NCBI RefSeq assembly: GCF_003664585.1
Contig: NZ_RCHI01000004.1
Coordinates: 224,233-288,232, forward strand
Source of the DNA: Paenirhodobacter hankyongi
GTDB taxonomy: Bacteria > Pseudomonadota > Alphaproteobacteria > Rhodobacterales > Rhodobacteraceae
DNA: 64,000 nucleotides
Direction: 5' to 3'
Part shown: one piece after another, positions 8,571 to 16,707 of the stretch
Position numbering within the stretch: the first letter of the stretch is position 1
How the letters are laid out: each line of letters begins with the position of its first letter
Notes under the pieces: model-generated
Seen by the model: only the letters and a program-made list of their open reading frames with translations
Databases searched by the model: none
What the model was told of the DNA's origin: nothing
Position numbers and translations under genes: made by a program

Positions 8571-9853
8571 TGCAGACCTCCTTCACCCCTGAGCAGCTGG
8601 CCGACCCGGGCATCGCACGCGCGAACGAGATCCTGCGCGCCTGCGTGCACTGCGGCTTCTGCACCGCCACCTGCCCGACCTATCAGGTGCTGGGCGACGA
8701 GCTCGACAGTCCGCGCGGCCGGATCTATCTGATCAAGGAGATGCTGGAGAGCGGCCGGCCGGCGGATGCGAAGACCGCGCGCCACATCGACCGCTGCCTC
8801 GGCTGCCTTGCCTGCATGACGACCTGCCCCTCGGGCGTGCATTACATGCATCTGGTCGACCATGCCCGCGCCCATGTCGAGCGCACCTTCCGCCGGCCCT
8901 GGCACGAGCGTGCGCTGCGCTTCGTGCTGGCGAAGCTCGTGCCCTATCCGGGCCGCTTCCGGCTGGCGCTGCACGCGGCGCGGCTGGCCCGGCCGTTCGC
9001 CCGCCATCTGCCCGATGCGCGGTTGCGCGCGATGCTCGAGATGGCGCCCGCGCGCCTGCCGCGGCCAAGCCCGAACGACCGCCCGCAGGTCTTTGCCGCC
9101 GAAGGGACGCGGCGCTTTCGCGTGGCGCTGCAGATCGGCTGCGCGCAGCGCGCGCTTGACACCGACATCAACGACGCGACCATCCGCCTGCTGCGCCGGA
9201 TCGGCTGCGAGGTGGTGGTGCCGCGCGGGCTGGGCTGCTGCGGGGCGCTCAGCCATCACATGGGCCGGGCGGGCGAGGCCCATGCGCAGGCGGCGGCGAA
9301 CATCCGCGCCTATGGCGCCGCCGGGCCGCTTGACGCGATCATCATCAACACCTCGGGTTGCGGCACGACGGTGAAGGATTACGGCCACATGTTCCGGGGC
9401 GATCCGCTGGCGGCAGAGGCGGGGCAGGTCGCGGGCCTTGCCTGCGACGTGACCGAGTTCCTGGCCCGTGCCGGCCTGCCTCAGGGCGCGCCGAAGGGGC
9501 TGCGCGTCGCCTATCACGCCGCCTGTTCTTTGCAGCACGGCCAGCAGGTGAAGACCGCGCCGAAGGATCTGTTGCGCGCGGCGGGCTTCGAGGTGGTCGA
9601 GCCGCTCGACAGCCATCTGTGCTGTGGCTCGGCCGGCACCTACAACCTGCTGCAGCCCGAGATCTCGGCCGAGCTGAAGCGGCGCAAGGTCGCCACGCTT
9701 GAGGCGCAGGCGCCGCAGGTGATCGCCGCGGGCAACATCGGCTGCATGCTGCAGATCGGCTCGGGCACCGAGGTGCCGGTGGTGCACACGGTTGAGCTGC
9801 TTGACTGGGCGACGGGCGGGCCCTGCCCGCGCGCACTCTCGAAAACGCCATAA
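8570..9853 (+). CDS. glcF: Glycolate oxidase iron-sulfur subunit GlcF
   Basis: The Fe-S subunit that carries electrons from the GlcD flavin toward the quinone pool; 427 residues. Two ferredoxin-type cluster motifs occur near the N-terminus, CVHCGFCTATCP and CLGCLACMTTCPSG. Two CCG (cysteine-rich) domains follow, with LGCCGALSHHMG and HLCCGSAGTYNLLQPE as landmarks. The ATG overlaps the glcE stop (TGATG), so translation is coupled. No GlcC-type regulator or malate synthase gene lies nearby. No clear terminator was seen in the 59 bases before the next gene. Confidence 0.95.
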   Translation: MQTSFTPEQLADPGIARANEILRACVHCGFCTATCPTYQVLGDELDSPRGRIYLIKEMLESGRPADAKTARHIDRCLGCLACMTTCPSGVHYMHLVDHARAHVERTFRRPWHERALRFVLAKLVPYPGRFRLALHAARLARPFARHLPDARLRAMLEMAPARLPRPSPNDRPQVFAAEGTRRFRVALQIGCAQRALDTDINDATIRLLRRIGCEVVVPRGLGCCGALSHHMGRAGEAHAQAAANIRAYGAAGPLDAIIINTSGCGTTVKDYGHMFRGDPLAAEAGQVAGLACDVTEFLARAGLPQGAPKGLRVAYHAACSLQHGQQVKTAPKDLLRAAGFEVVEPLDSHLCCGSAGTYNLLQPEISAELKRRKVATLEAQAPQVIAAGNIGCMLQIGSGTEVPVVHTVELLDWATGGPCPRALSKTP

Positions 9854-9912
9854 TCTCGCCGCAGGGGGCGCCTAGCACTTGGACTTGTTCCCAGCCCTTT
9901 CACGGAGGCCCG

Positions 9913-10692
9913 ATGCACCGCCTTGCCAGAGCCTTTGCCGTCTTTGCCCTGCTTGCCGGGCCGGCTGCGGCTTTCGAGAGCGGGCTGAAGCTGCTGGCGA
10001 CCGGGGCGGAGAGCCGGGGCTGGGAGGCCGTGGGGCGGCTTGACCTTGGCCGGGGCAGTTTCTGCACTGGCACGCTGATCGCGCCCGACCTCGTGCTCAC
10101 CGCGGCGCATTGCCTCTACGATCACCGCTCGGGGCAGATGATCCCGGCCCAGCAGATCGAGTTCCGCGCCGGCTGGCGCAATGGCCGGGCGGTCGCCTAT
10201 CGCGGCGCGCGCCGTGCGATGGCGCATCCGTCCTATCTCTATCAGGGGCCCGACCGGTTCGACCGTGTCGCCTGGGATCTTGCCCTCGTGCAGCTTGACG
10301 CGCCGATCCGGCTGCCGCAGGTGCAGCCCTTCGCGCTCGACCGCGCGCCGGGCGAGGGGGATCAGGTCGGTGTCGTCTCCTATGCCCATGACCGGGCCGA
10401 AGCGCCGGCGCTGCAGTCGATCTGCGAGGTGCTCAAGCGCGAGGCGGGGGTGGTGCTGATGAACTGCGCCGCCGATTTCGGCTCCTCGGGCGCGCCGGTC
10501 TTTGCCATGCGCGAGGGCGAACCGCGCATCGTCTCGATCGTCTCGGCCAAGGCCGAGCTGCGGCAGGAGCCGGTCTCGCTCGGTGCGCTGGTCGACGGGG
10601 TCAGCGATCTCGAAGAGGCGATGGCGCGCCGCGATACCGCCCCCGCGACGCAGGAAACCCGCACCAGCGGGGCGAAGTTCGTCCGCCCCTGA
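9913..10692 (+). CDS. Secreted trypsin-like serine protease
   Basis: An S1-family serine protease of 259 residues with an N-terminal signal peptide (about 1-20, cleavage after PAAA). The catalytic triad is recognisable: H66 in LTAAHCLYD, D122 in AWDLALVQL and S192 in DFGSSGAPVF. The usual GDSGGP is here GSSGAP, a variant found in V8/HtrA-like and bacterial trypsin-like proteins, so activity is likely but not certain. Cysteines at C51/C67 and C171/C185 could form disulfides in the periplasm. It is a single gene between glcDEF and hsp20. Its target is unknown. Confidence 0.85.
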   Translation: MHRLARAFAVFALLAGPAAAFESGLKLLATGAESRGWEAVGRLDLGRGSFCTGTLIAPDLVLTAAHCLYDHRSGQMIPAQQIEFRAGWRNGRAVAYRGARRAMAHPSYLYQGPDRFDRVAWDLALVQLDAPIRLPQVQPFALDRAPGEGDQVGVVSYAHDRAEAPALQSICEVLKREAGVVLMNCAADFGSSGAPVFAMREGEPRIVSIVSAKAELRQEPVSLGALVDGVSDLEEAMARRDTAPATQETRTSGAKFVRP

Positions 10693-10729
10693 GGGGGCCG
10701 GATTTTGCCGCAACGCCCCGCGCGCAGGC

Positions 10730-10759
10730 CTTGAAACGCGCTGTTCTCCTTCCCAGATT
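10730..10759 (+). promoter_or_regulatory. RpoH (sigma-32)-like promoter of hsp20
   Basis: CTTGAAA at 10730-10736 is followed after 15 bases by CCCAGATT, close to the heat-shock consensus. It leaves a leader of roughly 85 bases before the hsp20 ATG. The leader is GC-rich and partly self-complementary (GGGCCCCG, CGGCCCCG), but I could not convince myself of a ROSE-type thermometer. Confidence 0.55.
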
Positions 10760-10852
10760 GCCACCACCGGGGTGCCATGACGGGCCCCGGCGAACCCCAT
10801 GCCCGGCCCCGTCGGGGCGGGCGCAACGACATCGCTCATGTGAGGATGACCC

Positions 10853-11332
10853 ATGCGTACCTTTGATTTTTCGCCGCTTTACCGTGCCACCGTCGGCTTT
10901 GACCGCGTCGCCGACATGATGGATCGGGTGCTTGCCGCCGATGTGGCGCAGCCGACCTACCCGCCCTACAACATCGAGAAGACCGACGAGAACGCCTATC
11001 GCATCTCCGTCGCCGTCGCGGGCTTCGGCTCGGACGAGTTGAGCGTCGAGCTGCGCGAGGGCGCGCTGATCGTCGCCGGTCGCAAGGCCGAGGAGGCGGG
11101 CGAGACCACTTTCCTGCATCGCGGCATCGCCACCCGCGCCTTCGAGCGCCGCTTCGCGCTCGCTGACCACATGAAGGTCACCGGCGCCTCGCATGCCGAT
11201 GGCATGCTGCACATCGACCTTGTCCGCGAGGTGCCCGAGGCGCTGAAGCCGCGCCGGATCGAGATCGCGGGCCCGGCGACCGTCGAGGCGAAACGTGTCG
11301 AGACGGTCGAGGCAAAGCCGCTGAACGCCTGA
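10853..11332 (+). CDS. hsp20: Small heat-shock protein, Hsp20/IbpA type
   Basis: A 159-residue small heat-shock protein, an ATP-independent holdase chaperone in the cytoplasm. The N-terminal arm (FDFSPLYRATVGFDRVADMMD) is typical of IbpA. The alpha-crystallin domain spans about 36-130, with YRISVAVAGF, ELREGALIVAGRK, FLHRGIATRAFERRFALADH and GMLHIDLVREVPE. The C-terminal tail (EALKPRRIEIAG) carries the RIEI version of the I-x-I motif used for oligomer assembly, followed by an unusual Val/Glu/Lys-rich extension. A sigma-32-like promoter lies about 100 bases upstream and GAGGA serves as ribosome-binding site. A shared terminator follows. Confidence 0.93.
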   Translation: MRTFDFSPLYRATVGFDRVADMMDRVLAADVAQPTYPPYNIEKTDENAYRISVAVAGFGSDELSVELREGALIVAGRKAEEAGETTFLHRGIATRAFERRFALADHMKVTGASHADGMLHIDLVREVPEALKPRRIEIAGPATVEAKRVETVEAKPLNA

Positions 11333-11354
11333 TCGCCTGACCCGGATGAACGGG

Positions 11355-11392
11355 ACGGGGCGCGGGGGAGACCCTCCGCGCCCCGTTTCGTG
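11355..11392. terminator. Bidirectional terminator, hsp20 / modC
   Basis: An 11-bp stem, ACGGGGCGCGG at 11355-11365 with CCGCGCCCCGT at 11376-11386, is followed by TTCGTGT. It lies between the convergent ends of hsp20 and modC. Confidence 0.75.
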
Positions 11393-12475
11393 TCAGCCCG
11401 CGCCCAGATCGTCGCGGCTGACCGCCACCGTCTTCAGGATCGCGTGGCAGGCGACGCCCGGCGCAAGGCCAAGCGCGGTGACCGAGCGTTGCGTCAGCCG
11501 GGCAAGCACCGCCTCGCGTCCCATCCGCAGCCGCACGAAAGCGCGCCCGCCGGGTTCGGGCTCGATCCGCTCGACGATGCCGGGCAGGATGTTCAGCGCC
11601 GACAGCCCCTCGGGGCGCGCGCGCGACAGGATCACGTCCGAGGCATGGAGCCGCAGCCGCAGCCGGGTGCCGGGCGCGCCCGGGCTCTCGGCCACCCAGA
11701 CCGGCCCGGCGTCGGTGTCAAGCCGCACGAGCCCGTCGGGCGCGGTCTCGCCCACGGTGGCGACGAGCACCGTGCCGGCCTCGGCCCCGCCAAGGTGCGG
11801 GGCCAGCGCGGGGTCCGAGAACACCTCGGCCGCGGGGCCGGCGGCCAGCACCCGGCCGGCATCGAGCAGCACCACGGTCGAGGCGAGCCGCGCCACCTCG
11901 CCGATCGCGTGGCTGACGTAGAGAACGGGCAGCCCAGCGTCGCGCAGCCGCTCGATGAAGGGCAGGATCTCCTCGCGCCGCGCGGCGTCAAGCGCGGCGA
12001 GCGGCTCGTCCATCAGCAAGAGCCGCGGTTTCGACAGCAGCGCCCGCCCGATCGAGACGCGGGCCTTCTCGCCCCCCGACAGCGCGCCGGGCAGGCGCTC
12101 GAGCAGCGCGCCGATGCCGAGCATCTCGATCACCTGATCGAAGCCCGGCCCGGGCGCGGCCTTCAGCGCGAAGCGGGCGCCATAGAGCAGGTTCGACCGC
12201 ACCGAGAGATGCGGGAACAACCGCGGTTCCTGAAAGACATAGCCGACCCGGCGCCGGCGCGCGGGCAGGTTCACCCCGCGCTCTGTGTCCAGCAGCACCT
12301 CGCCCTGCGCCACGACCCGGCCCCGCGTCGGGCGGAAGAGGCCCGCGACGGCGTTGATGACGGTGGTCTTGCCCGCGCCGGAGGCTCCGAAAAGTGCGGT
12401 GACGCCGGCAGGCGCGGCGAAGGCGACATCGACGGCGAAGCTGCCGAAATCGTGGCTAAGTGACACTTCCAGCAT
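11393..12475 (-). CDS. modC: Molybdate ABC transporter ATP-binding protein ModC
   Basis: The ATPase of the high-affinity molybdate importer; about 360 residues. The nucleotide-binding domain has Walker A GASGAGKTT (about 30-38), Q-loop VFQEPRLFPH, signature LSGGEKARVS, Walker B LLLMDEPLAALD and the switch histidine in YVSHAIGEV. The C-terminal third is a Mop/TOBE molybdate-binding domain (about 290-350: RLTQRSVTALGLAPGVACHAILK), which distinguishes ModC from other importers. The modB stop overlaps this ATG (TGATG), so the genes are translationally coupled. It is the last gene of modEABC. Confidence 0.95.
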   Translation of the reverse strand: MLEVSLSHDFGSFAVDVAFAAPAGVTALFGASGAGKTTVINAVAGLFRPTRGRVVAQGEVLLDTERGVNLPARRRRVGYVFQEPRLFPHLSVRSNLLYGARFALKAAPGPGFDQVIEMLGIGALLERLPGALSGGEKARVSIGRALLSKPRLLLMDEPLAALDAARREEILPFIERLRDAGLPVLYVSHAIGEVARLASTVVLLDAGRVLAAGPAAEVFSDPALAPHLGGAEAGTVLVATVGETAPDGLVRLDTDAGPVWVAESPGAPGTRLRLRLHASDVILSRARPEGLSALNILPGIVERIEPEPGGRAFVRLRMGREAVLARLTQRSVTALGLAPGVACHAILKTVAVSRDDLGAG

Positions 12476-13170
12476 CACGCGCCCCCGATCCGTTTCGCCA
12501 CCCGCCGCGCCACCCCTTCCGAGATCAGCACCGCGCCAAGCGCCACCACGACCGAGACCCCGGCCAGCCGCGCCGCCTGCAACTCGCCGCCCGGGATCTG
12601 CAGGAAGGCATAGATCGCCGAGGGCAGGGTCTGGGTCTGGCCCGGGATGTTTGACACGAAGGTGATGGTGGCGCCGAACTCGCCCATGGCCTTGGCAAAG
12701 GCGAGGATCGCGCCGGCCAGCACCCCGGGCAGGATCAGCGGCAGGGTGACGGTGGCGAAGACCGCGATCCGCGGGGCGCCGAGCGTCGCCGCCGCCTGTT
12801 CCAGTTTCGGATCGACCGCCTCGATGGCGAGCCGGATCGCCCGCACCATCAGCGGAAAGCCCATCACCGCGGCCGCGAGCGCCGCGCCGGTCCAGCGGAA
12901 GGCGAAGACGAGGCCGAAGACGTCATAGAGAAAGCCGCCGATCGGCCCCTTGCGGCCGAAGCTCAGCAGCAGCGCATAGCCCGTCACCACCGGCGGCAGG
13001 ATCAGCGGCAGATGCACCAGCGCATTGAGCAGCCACAGCCCGGGCAGCCGGCTGCGGGCGAGCAGCAGCGCCACGCCGATGCCGAACGGCAGCGAGGCCG
13101 CCACGGCGACCGTGGCGACCTTCAGCGACAGCAGAACCGCCGTCCATTCTTCCGGGCTGAGAAAGCTCAC
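12475..13170 (-). CDS. modB: Molybdate ABC transporter permease ModB
   Basis: The inner-membrane permease, 231 residues with about five hydrophobic helices. The cytoplasmic EAA loop reads EAVDPKLEQAAATLGAPRIAVFATVTLPLILPG, the coupling motif of BPD-type permeases. Family features include an N-terminal LSLKVATVAVAASLPFGIGVA helix and LILPPVVTGYALL. Four bases separate it from modA and its stop overlaps the modC start. Together ModB2C2 moves molybdate delivered by ModA. Confidence 0.95.
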   Translation of the reverse strand: MSFLSPEEWTAVLLSLKVATVAVAASLPFGIGVALLLARSRLPGLWLLNALVHLPLILPPVVTGYALLLSFGRKGPIGGFLYDVFGLVFAFRWTGAALAAAVMGFPLMVRAIRLAIEAVDPKLEQAAATLGAPRIAVFATVTLPLILPGVLAGAILAFAKAMGEFGATITFVSNIPGQTQTLPSAIYAFLQIPGGELQAARLAGVSVVVALGAVLISEGVARRVAKRIGGA

Positions 13171-13174
13171 CGGC

Positions 13175-13915
13175 TCATTTCACCTCGAAGCCCTGGGCCT
13201 CGAAGATCGCGACGGCCTTGGGCGTGCCGAGGTAGTCGAGGAAGGCCTTCGCCTCGGCGGGCGCCGGGCCGTCCTTGATCAGCGCGACAGGATAGGTGAT
13301 CGGCTTGTGGCTGTCTTCGGGGAAGGTGGCGACGACATGCACCTTCGGTTCGGCCGCGGCATCGGTCTTGTAGACGATGCCATAGGGCGCCTCGCCGGTC
13401 GCGACGAGGGCAAGCGCCGCGCGCACGTTGTCGGCCTGCGCCACCTGCGGCTCGACCTTGTCCCACAGGCCCATGAAGGTCAGCGCGGCCTTGCCATACT
13501 GGCCCGCCGGCACGGAATCCACCAGCGCCATGGCCAGCTTGTGATCGCCGAGCACCTCGGGCAGCTTGGGCAGATCGACCGGCGCCTCGCTGTCCGAGAC
13601 CAGCACCAGCGTGTTGCCGAGCAGGTCCTTGCGGCTGTCGGGCAGCACCATGCCGGCCTTCTCGACATCGTCCATCCAGGCGACCGAGGCCGAGATGAAC
13701 ATGTCAGCGGGTGCGCCGGCGTCGATCTGCTTCGCCAGCGCGGAACTCCCGGCATAGGAGATCACCGGCTTGGTGCCGGTCTCGGCGGTGAACTCGGTGG
13801 CGATCTCGTCCAGCGCGGTCTTCATCGAGGCGGCGGCGAAGATCACCGGATCGGCAGCAAGAACAGGGGTCGCGCCGGCCAGCAGCAGGCCGAGGGCGAG
13901 GGATGCGAGACGCAT
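13175..13915 (-). CDS. modA: Molybdate-binding periplasmic protein ModA
   Basis: The periplasmic solute-binding protein for molybdate or tungstate; 246 residues. It has a signal peptide (about 1-20, LALGLLLAGATPVLAADP). The mature protein starts with FAAASMKTALDEIATEF, the ModA signature whose serine contacts the oxyanion, followed by SYAGSSALAKQIDAGAPADMFISAS and, later, APYGIVYKTDA. It is the first gene after the Mo-box, which lies 18 bases upstream of its ATG, so repression by molybdate-loaded ModE-type regulators is expected. Confidence 0.95.
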   Translation of the reverse strand: MRLASLALGLLLAGATPVLAADPVIFAAASMKTALDEIATEFTAETGTKPVISYAGSSALAKQIDAGAPADMFISASVAWMDDVEKAGMVLPDSRKDLLGNTLVLVSDSEAPVDLPKLPEVLGDHKLAMALVDSVPAGQYGKAALTFMGLWDKVEPQVAQADNVRAALALVATGEAPYGIVYKTDAAAEPKVHVVATFPEDSHKPITYPVALIKDGPAPAEAKAFLDYLGTPKAVAIFEAQGFEVK

Positions 13916-13932
13916 GGGGACCTCCGGGTCGC

Positions 13933-13954
13933 GTTATGTTTGCGCGACCATAAC
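13933..13954. promoter_or_regulatory. Mo-box operator upstream of modA
   Basis: An inverted repeat, GTTATG at 13933-13938 and CATAAC at 13949-13954. The 12 bases between GTTAT and ATAAC match the spacing of the ModE operator known from E. coli and the Mo-boxes of Rhodobacter capsulatus. It sits between modE and modA. Confidence 0.75.
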
Positions 13955-13979
13955 CACCGCTCGCGGCTGGCGGCAAGCG

Positions 13980-14363
13980 TTATTTCTCATCGGGAATATC
14001 CCTTTCCTGGGCCTCTGCCGCGCCGTCGCGCAGCCGTGCGCCGATCGCCGCAATCTCGCCCGCGCCGTCCGCAAGAAGTCGGGCGAGCAGGGCGCGATAT
14101 TCGGCCAGAACCGCCTGACCCGTGGCAGTCAGCTGCGCGCCGCCACCGTGCGCGCCGCCGCGCGCACTCAGCACCAGGGGCTCGGCAAAGGCGTCGTTCA
14201 TCTCCTCGACCAGAGACCAGGCACGCTTGTAGCTCATCCCCATCCGCCGCCCGGCGGCCGAGATCGAGCCCTCCTCGGAGATCGCCTGAAGCAGGTCGGC
14301 CTTGCCCGGCCCGAAGACCAGCTTGCCGTAATAAAGCCGCAGCGTGGCGCGTGTCAGGTCCAT
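13980..14363 (-). CDS. modE: ModE-type regulator, DNA-binding domain only
   Basis: A 127-residue protein that matches the N-terminal winged helix-turn-helix of ModE: LQAISEEGSISAAGRRMGMSYKRAWSLVEEMN, then SARGGAHGGGAQLTATGQAVL. E. coli ModE is about 260 residues because a di-Mop/TOBE molybdate-sensing half follows. Here the protein ends after a short helical tail, so it has no visible molybdate-binding domain. The start at 14363 has a strong GGAGGAG site. It precedes modABC on the same strand, 64 bases upstream of modA, with the Mo-box between. How it senses molybdate, if it does, is not apparent; it could act with ModC's Mop domain or with another regulator. Confidence 0.88.
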   Translation of the reverse strand: MDLTRATLRLYYGKLVFGPGKADLLQAISEEGSISAAGRRMGMSYKRAWSLVEEMNDAFAEPLVLSARGGAHGGGAQLTATGQAVLAEYRALLARLLADGAGEIAAIGARLRDGAAEAQERDIPDEK

Positions 14364-14469
14364 GGGCTCCTCCTGTGTCCATCCTGTCGCGTTCGGCCCG
14401 TGCAGGCAAGCCGCCCCCTTGCACCGCGCGGCGGCATCGGTCAGCCTCGCCGGGCTGGGGGAGGAAACC

Positions 14470-15660
14470 ATGCGCATGACCATCGTCTTTCTGCTGGCCG
14501 CCTATGTGCTGAGCCAGTTCTACCGGGTGTTCCTGGCGGTGCTGACGCCGGTTCTGGGGGCGGATCTCGGGATCAGCGCCGAAGAGCTGGCGCTGGCGCT
14601 CGGCTTCTGGTTCGCGGCTTTCGCGGCGATGCAGATCCCGGTGGGCACCGCGCTCGACCGTTTCGGGCCGCGGATGACGACGGCGCTGCTTCTGGGCCTT
14701 GGCGGCGCCGGCGGCGCGGCGCTCTTCGCCACGGCGCAGGGGGCGGTGCAGATCCATCTGGCGATGGCGCTTCTGGGGTTCGGCTGCTCGCCGGTGCTGA
14801 TGGCCGGCTATTACGTCGTCGCCCATGCCTTCCGCCCGGCGCTGTTCTCGATCCTGGCCGCGGCGCTTCTGGGCGGCGGCAGTCTGGGCAACATCCTCGG
14901 CGCGGCGCCGATGGCGGCGGCGGTCGAGGCCTGGGGCTGGCGCGCGGTGATGTGGGGGCTGATGGCGGCGACGCTGGTCGTCGCGGCGGGGCTCGCGATC
15001 TTTGCGCGCGACCCGGCACGCGAGGGCGGCCATGACGCCCGCCGCGGCTCGCTTCTCGACGTGCTGCGCAATCCGGGCTTCCTGCTGATCCTGCCGCTTG
15101 CCTTCACCAACAATGCCGCCTCGGCCGGCATCCGCGGCCTCTGGGCCGGGCCCTGGGCGGGCGAGGTGCATGGCGCCGATGCGCTGACCATCGGCCATGT
15201 CACGCTGGCGATGAGCCTTGCCATGGTGCTGGGCAATTTCGTCTACGGGCCGGCCGACCGCATCCTTGGCAGCCACAAGCGCGTGGTTCTGGTGGGCAAC
15301 CTGTGCCTGTGCCTGGCGCTCGCCGTGCTGGTCGCGATGCCCGGGATGTCGCTGGTCGGCGGCGCCGTGGCGCTGGCCGCGGTGGGGTTCTTCGGCAGCT
15401 CCTACCCGGTGCTGATGGCGCATGGCCGCGCCTTCTTCCCGGCGCATCTGGTCGGGCGGGGCATGACGGTGCTGAACCTGATGTCGATCGGCGGCATCGC
15501 GGTGGCGCAATTCGGCACCGCGCCGCTGTTCCGCGCGGCCTCGGCCGGGGGCGATGTGACCTTCGCCTATGGCATGCTGTTCCTGTTCTTCCTCGTGCCG
15601 CTGGTGCTCTCGCTTGCCTTCTATCTCTTCGCGGCAGACAAGCCCGTGGCACTCGACTAG
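14470..15660 (+). CDS. MFS transporter
   Basis: A major facilitator superfamily permease of about 396 residues with 12 predicted membrane helices. The loop 2-3 signature GTALDRFGPRMTTALLLGL fits the MFS GxxxDRxGxR motif. ATG 14470 has GGAGGAAA upstream; the open frame extending further upstream overlaps modE on the other strand. It belongs to the general NarK/YjjL-like anion and metabolite branch, but I see nothing that fixes the substrate. It is divergent from modE and only nine bases upstream of the glycosyltransferase gene, so it may be co-transcribed with it. Export of a sugar or oligosaccharide is possible but speculative. Confidence 0.85.
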   Translation: MRMTIVFLLAAYVLSQFYRVFLAVLTPVLGADLGISAEELALALGFWFAAFAAMQIPVGTALDRFGPRMTTALLLGLGGAGGAALFATAQGAVQIHLAMALLGFGCSPVLMAGYYVVAHAFRPALFSILAAALLGGGSLGNILGAAPMAAAVEAWGWRAVMWGLMAATLVVAAGLAIFARDPAREGGHDARRGSLLDVLRNPGFLLILPLAFTNNAASAGIRGLWAGPWAGEVHGADALTIGHVTLAMSLAMVLGNFVYGPADRILGSHKRVVLVGNLCLCLALAVLVAMPGMSLVGGAVALAAVGFFGSSYPVLMAHGRAFFPAHLVGRGMTVLNLMSIGGIAVAQFGTAPLFRAASAGGDVTFAYGMLFLFFLVPLVLSLAFYLFAADKPVALD

Positions 15661-15669
15661 AAAGACCGC

Positions 15670-16707
15670 ATGAAGACGTCCCTTCCCGACCCGATCGAGG
15701 TCATCGCACCGAACCTGAAACGCCGCCTGTCGGGGGTCACCGCCACCATCGCGCGGCTGGTGCCGGTGCAGGCGCGGATGATCGGCATCGTCACCACCGG
15801 CCCGGGCCTGCCCGCCGCGCTGCCGCATGTGCCCGTCTGGCGCCTGCCGCTGCTGCCGCGCCGGCGCCGGGTCTGGCACGCGCGGCGCAACACCGAGATG
15901 CTGCTGGGGCTGGCGCTGAAACGCCTCTTCGGGATGGAGCTGAAACTTCTCTTCACCTCGGCCAGCCAGCGCCGCCACACCGGCTATACGAAATGGCTGA
16001 TCGGGCAGATGGACGACGTCGTCGCCACCTCGTCGCGCACTGCGGCCTATCTCGAGCGCCCGGCGCATGTGATCTTGCACGGCATCGACACCCAGGGCTT
16101 CACCCCGCCGCGCAGCCGCGCCGCGCTGCGCGCCCGGCTCGGCCTGCCCGAGGGGGTGCTGGTCGGCTGCTATGGCCGGATCCGCGCGCAGAAGGGCACC
16201 GATGCCTTCGTCGGCGCGATGCTGTCGCTGCTGCCGACCCGGCCCGGCGTCACCGCCCTGGTGATGGGCCGCGCGACCGAGGGGCAGGGGGCCTTCCTCG
16301 ACGGGCTGAAGGCGAAGGTGAAGGAGGCAGGGCTGGAAAACCGCATCCTTTTCCCGCCCGAGGTCACCGTCGACCGGATGGCTGACTGGTATCGCGTGCT
16401 GGACCTCTACGTCGCGCCGCAGCGGTGGGAGGGCTTCGGCCTGACCCCGCTCGAGGCGATGGCCTGCGGCGTGCCGGTGGTGGCGACCCGCGTCGGCGCC
16501 TTCGAGGAGATCGTGACGCCGGAGACCGGCGCGCTGGTCGATCCGGACGACATCCCGGCGCTGGCCGCCGCCTGCGCGCCCTTCCTCGACGATGCCGCCC
16601 GCCGCGCGGCGGCGGCCGAGGCCGCCCGCGCCCATGTCGAGGCGCGCTTCCGCATCGAGACCGAGGCCGCGGCGCTGGTCGCGCTCTATCGCGACCTGCT
16701 GGCATGA
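15670..16707 (+). CDS. Glycosyltransferase family 4, LPS-core mannosyltransferase-like
   Basis: A GT-B-fold retaining glycosyltransferase of 345 residues. Landmarks are the SGVTATIARLVP N-terminal loop, VILHGIDTQGFTPP, the GCYGRIRAQKGTDAFVGAM nucleotide-site region and the EX7E-type motif PQRWEGFGLTPLEAMACGVPVV (about 248-268). The overall pattern resembles LpcC-type mannosyltransferases of rhizobial lipopolysaccharide core. Its stop overlaps the start of the GT29-like gene (ATGA), so the two enzymes are probably made together and build one glycan. Donor and acceptor are inferred only. Confidence 0.85.
   Translation: MKTSLPDPIEVIAPNLKRRLSGVTATIARLVPVQARMIGIVTTGPGLPAALPHVPVWRLPLLPRRRRVWHARRNTEMLLGLALKRLFGMELKLLFTSASQRRHTGYTKWLIGQMDDVVATSSRTAAYLERPAHVILHGIDTQGFTPPRSRAALRARLGLPEGVLVGCYGRIRAQKGTDAFVGAMLSLLPTRPGVTALVMGRATEGQGAFLDGLKAKVKEAGLENRILFPPEVTVDRMADWYRVLDLYVAPQRWEGFGLTPLEAMACGVPVVATRVGAFEEIVTPETGALVDPDDIPALAAACAPFLDDAARRAAAAEAARAHVEARFRIETEAAALVALYRDLLA

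Noticed and set aside
10760..10852. ROSE-type RNA thermometer in the hsp20 leader
   Set aside because: The leader can form GC hairpins, but I could not find the characteristic U(U/C)GCU pairing to the ribosome-binding site.
13987..16635. A 2.6-kb minus-strand open frame continuing upstream of modE
   Set aside because: It is antisense to the MFS and GT4 genes and only clips the modE region in another frame; composition is typical of shadows (Gln/Arg/His-rich).
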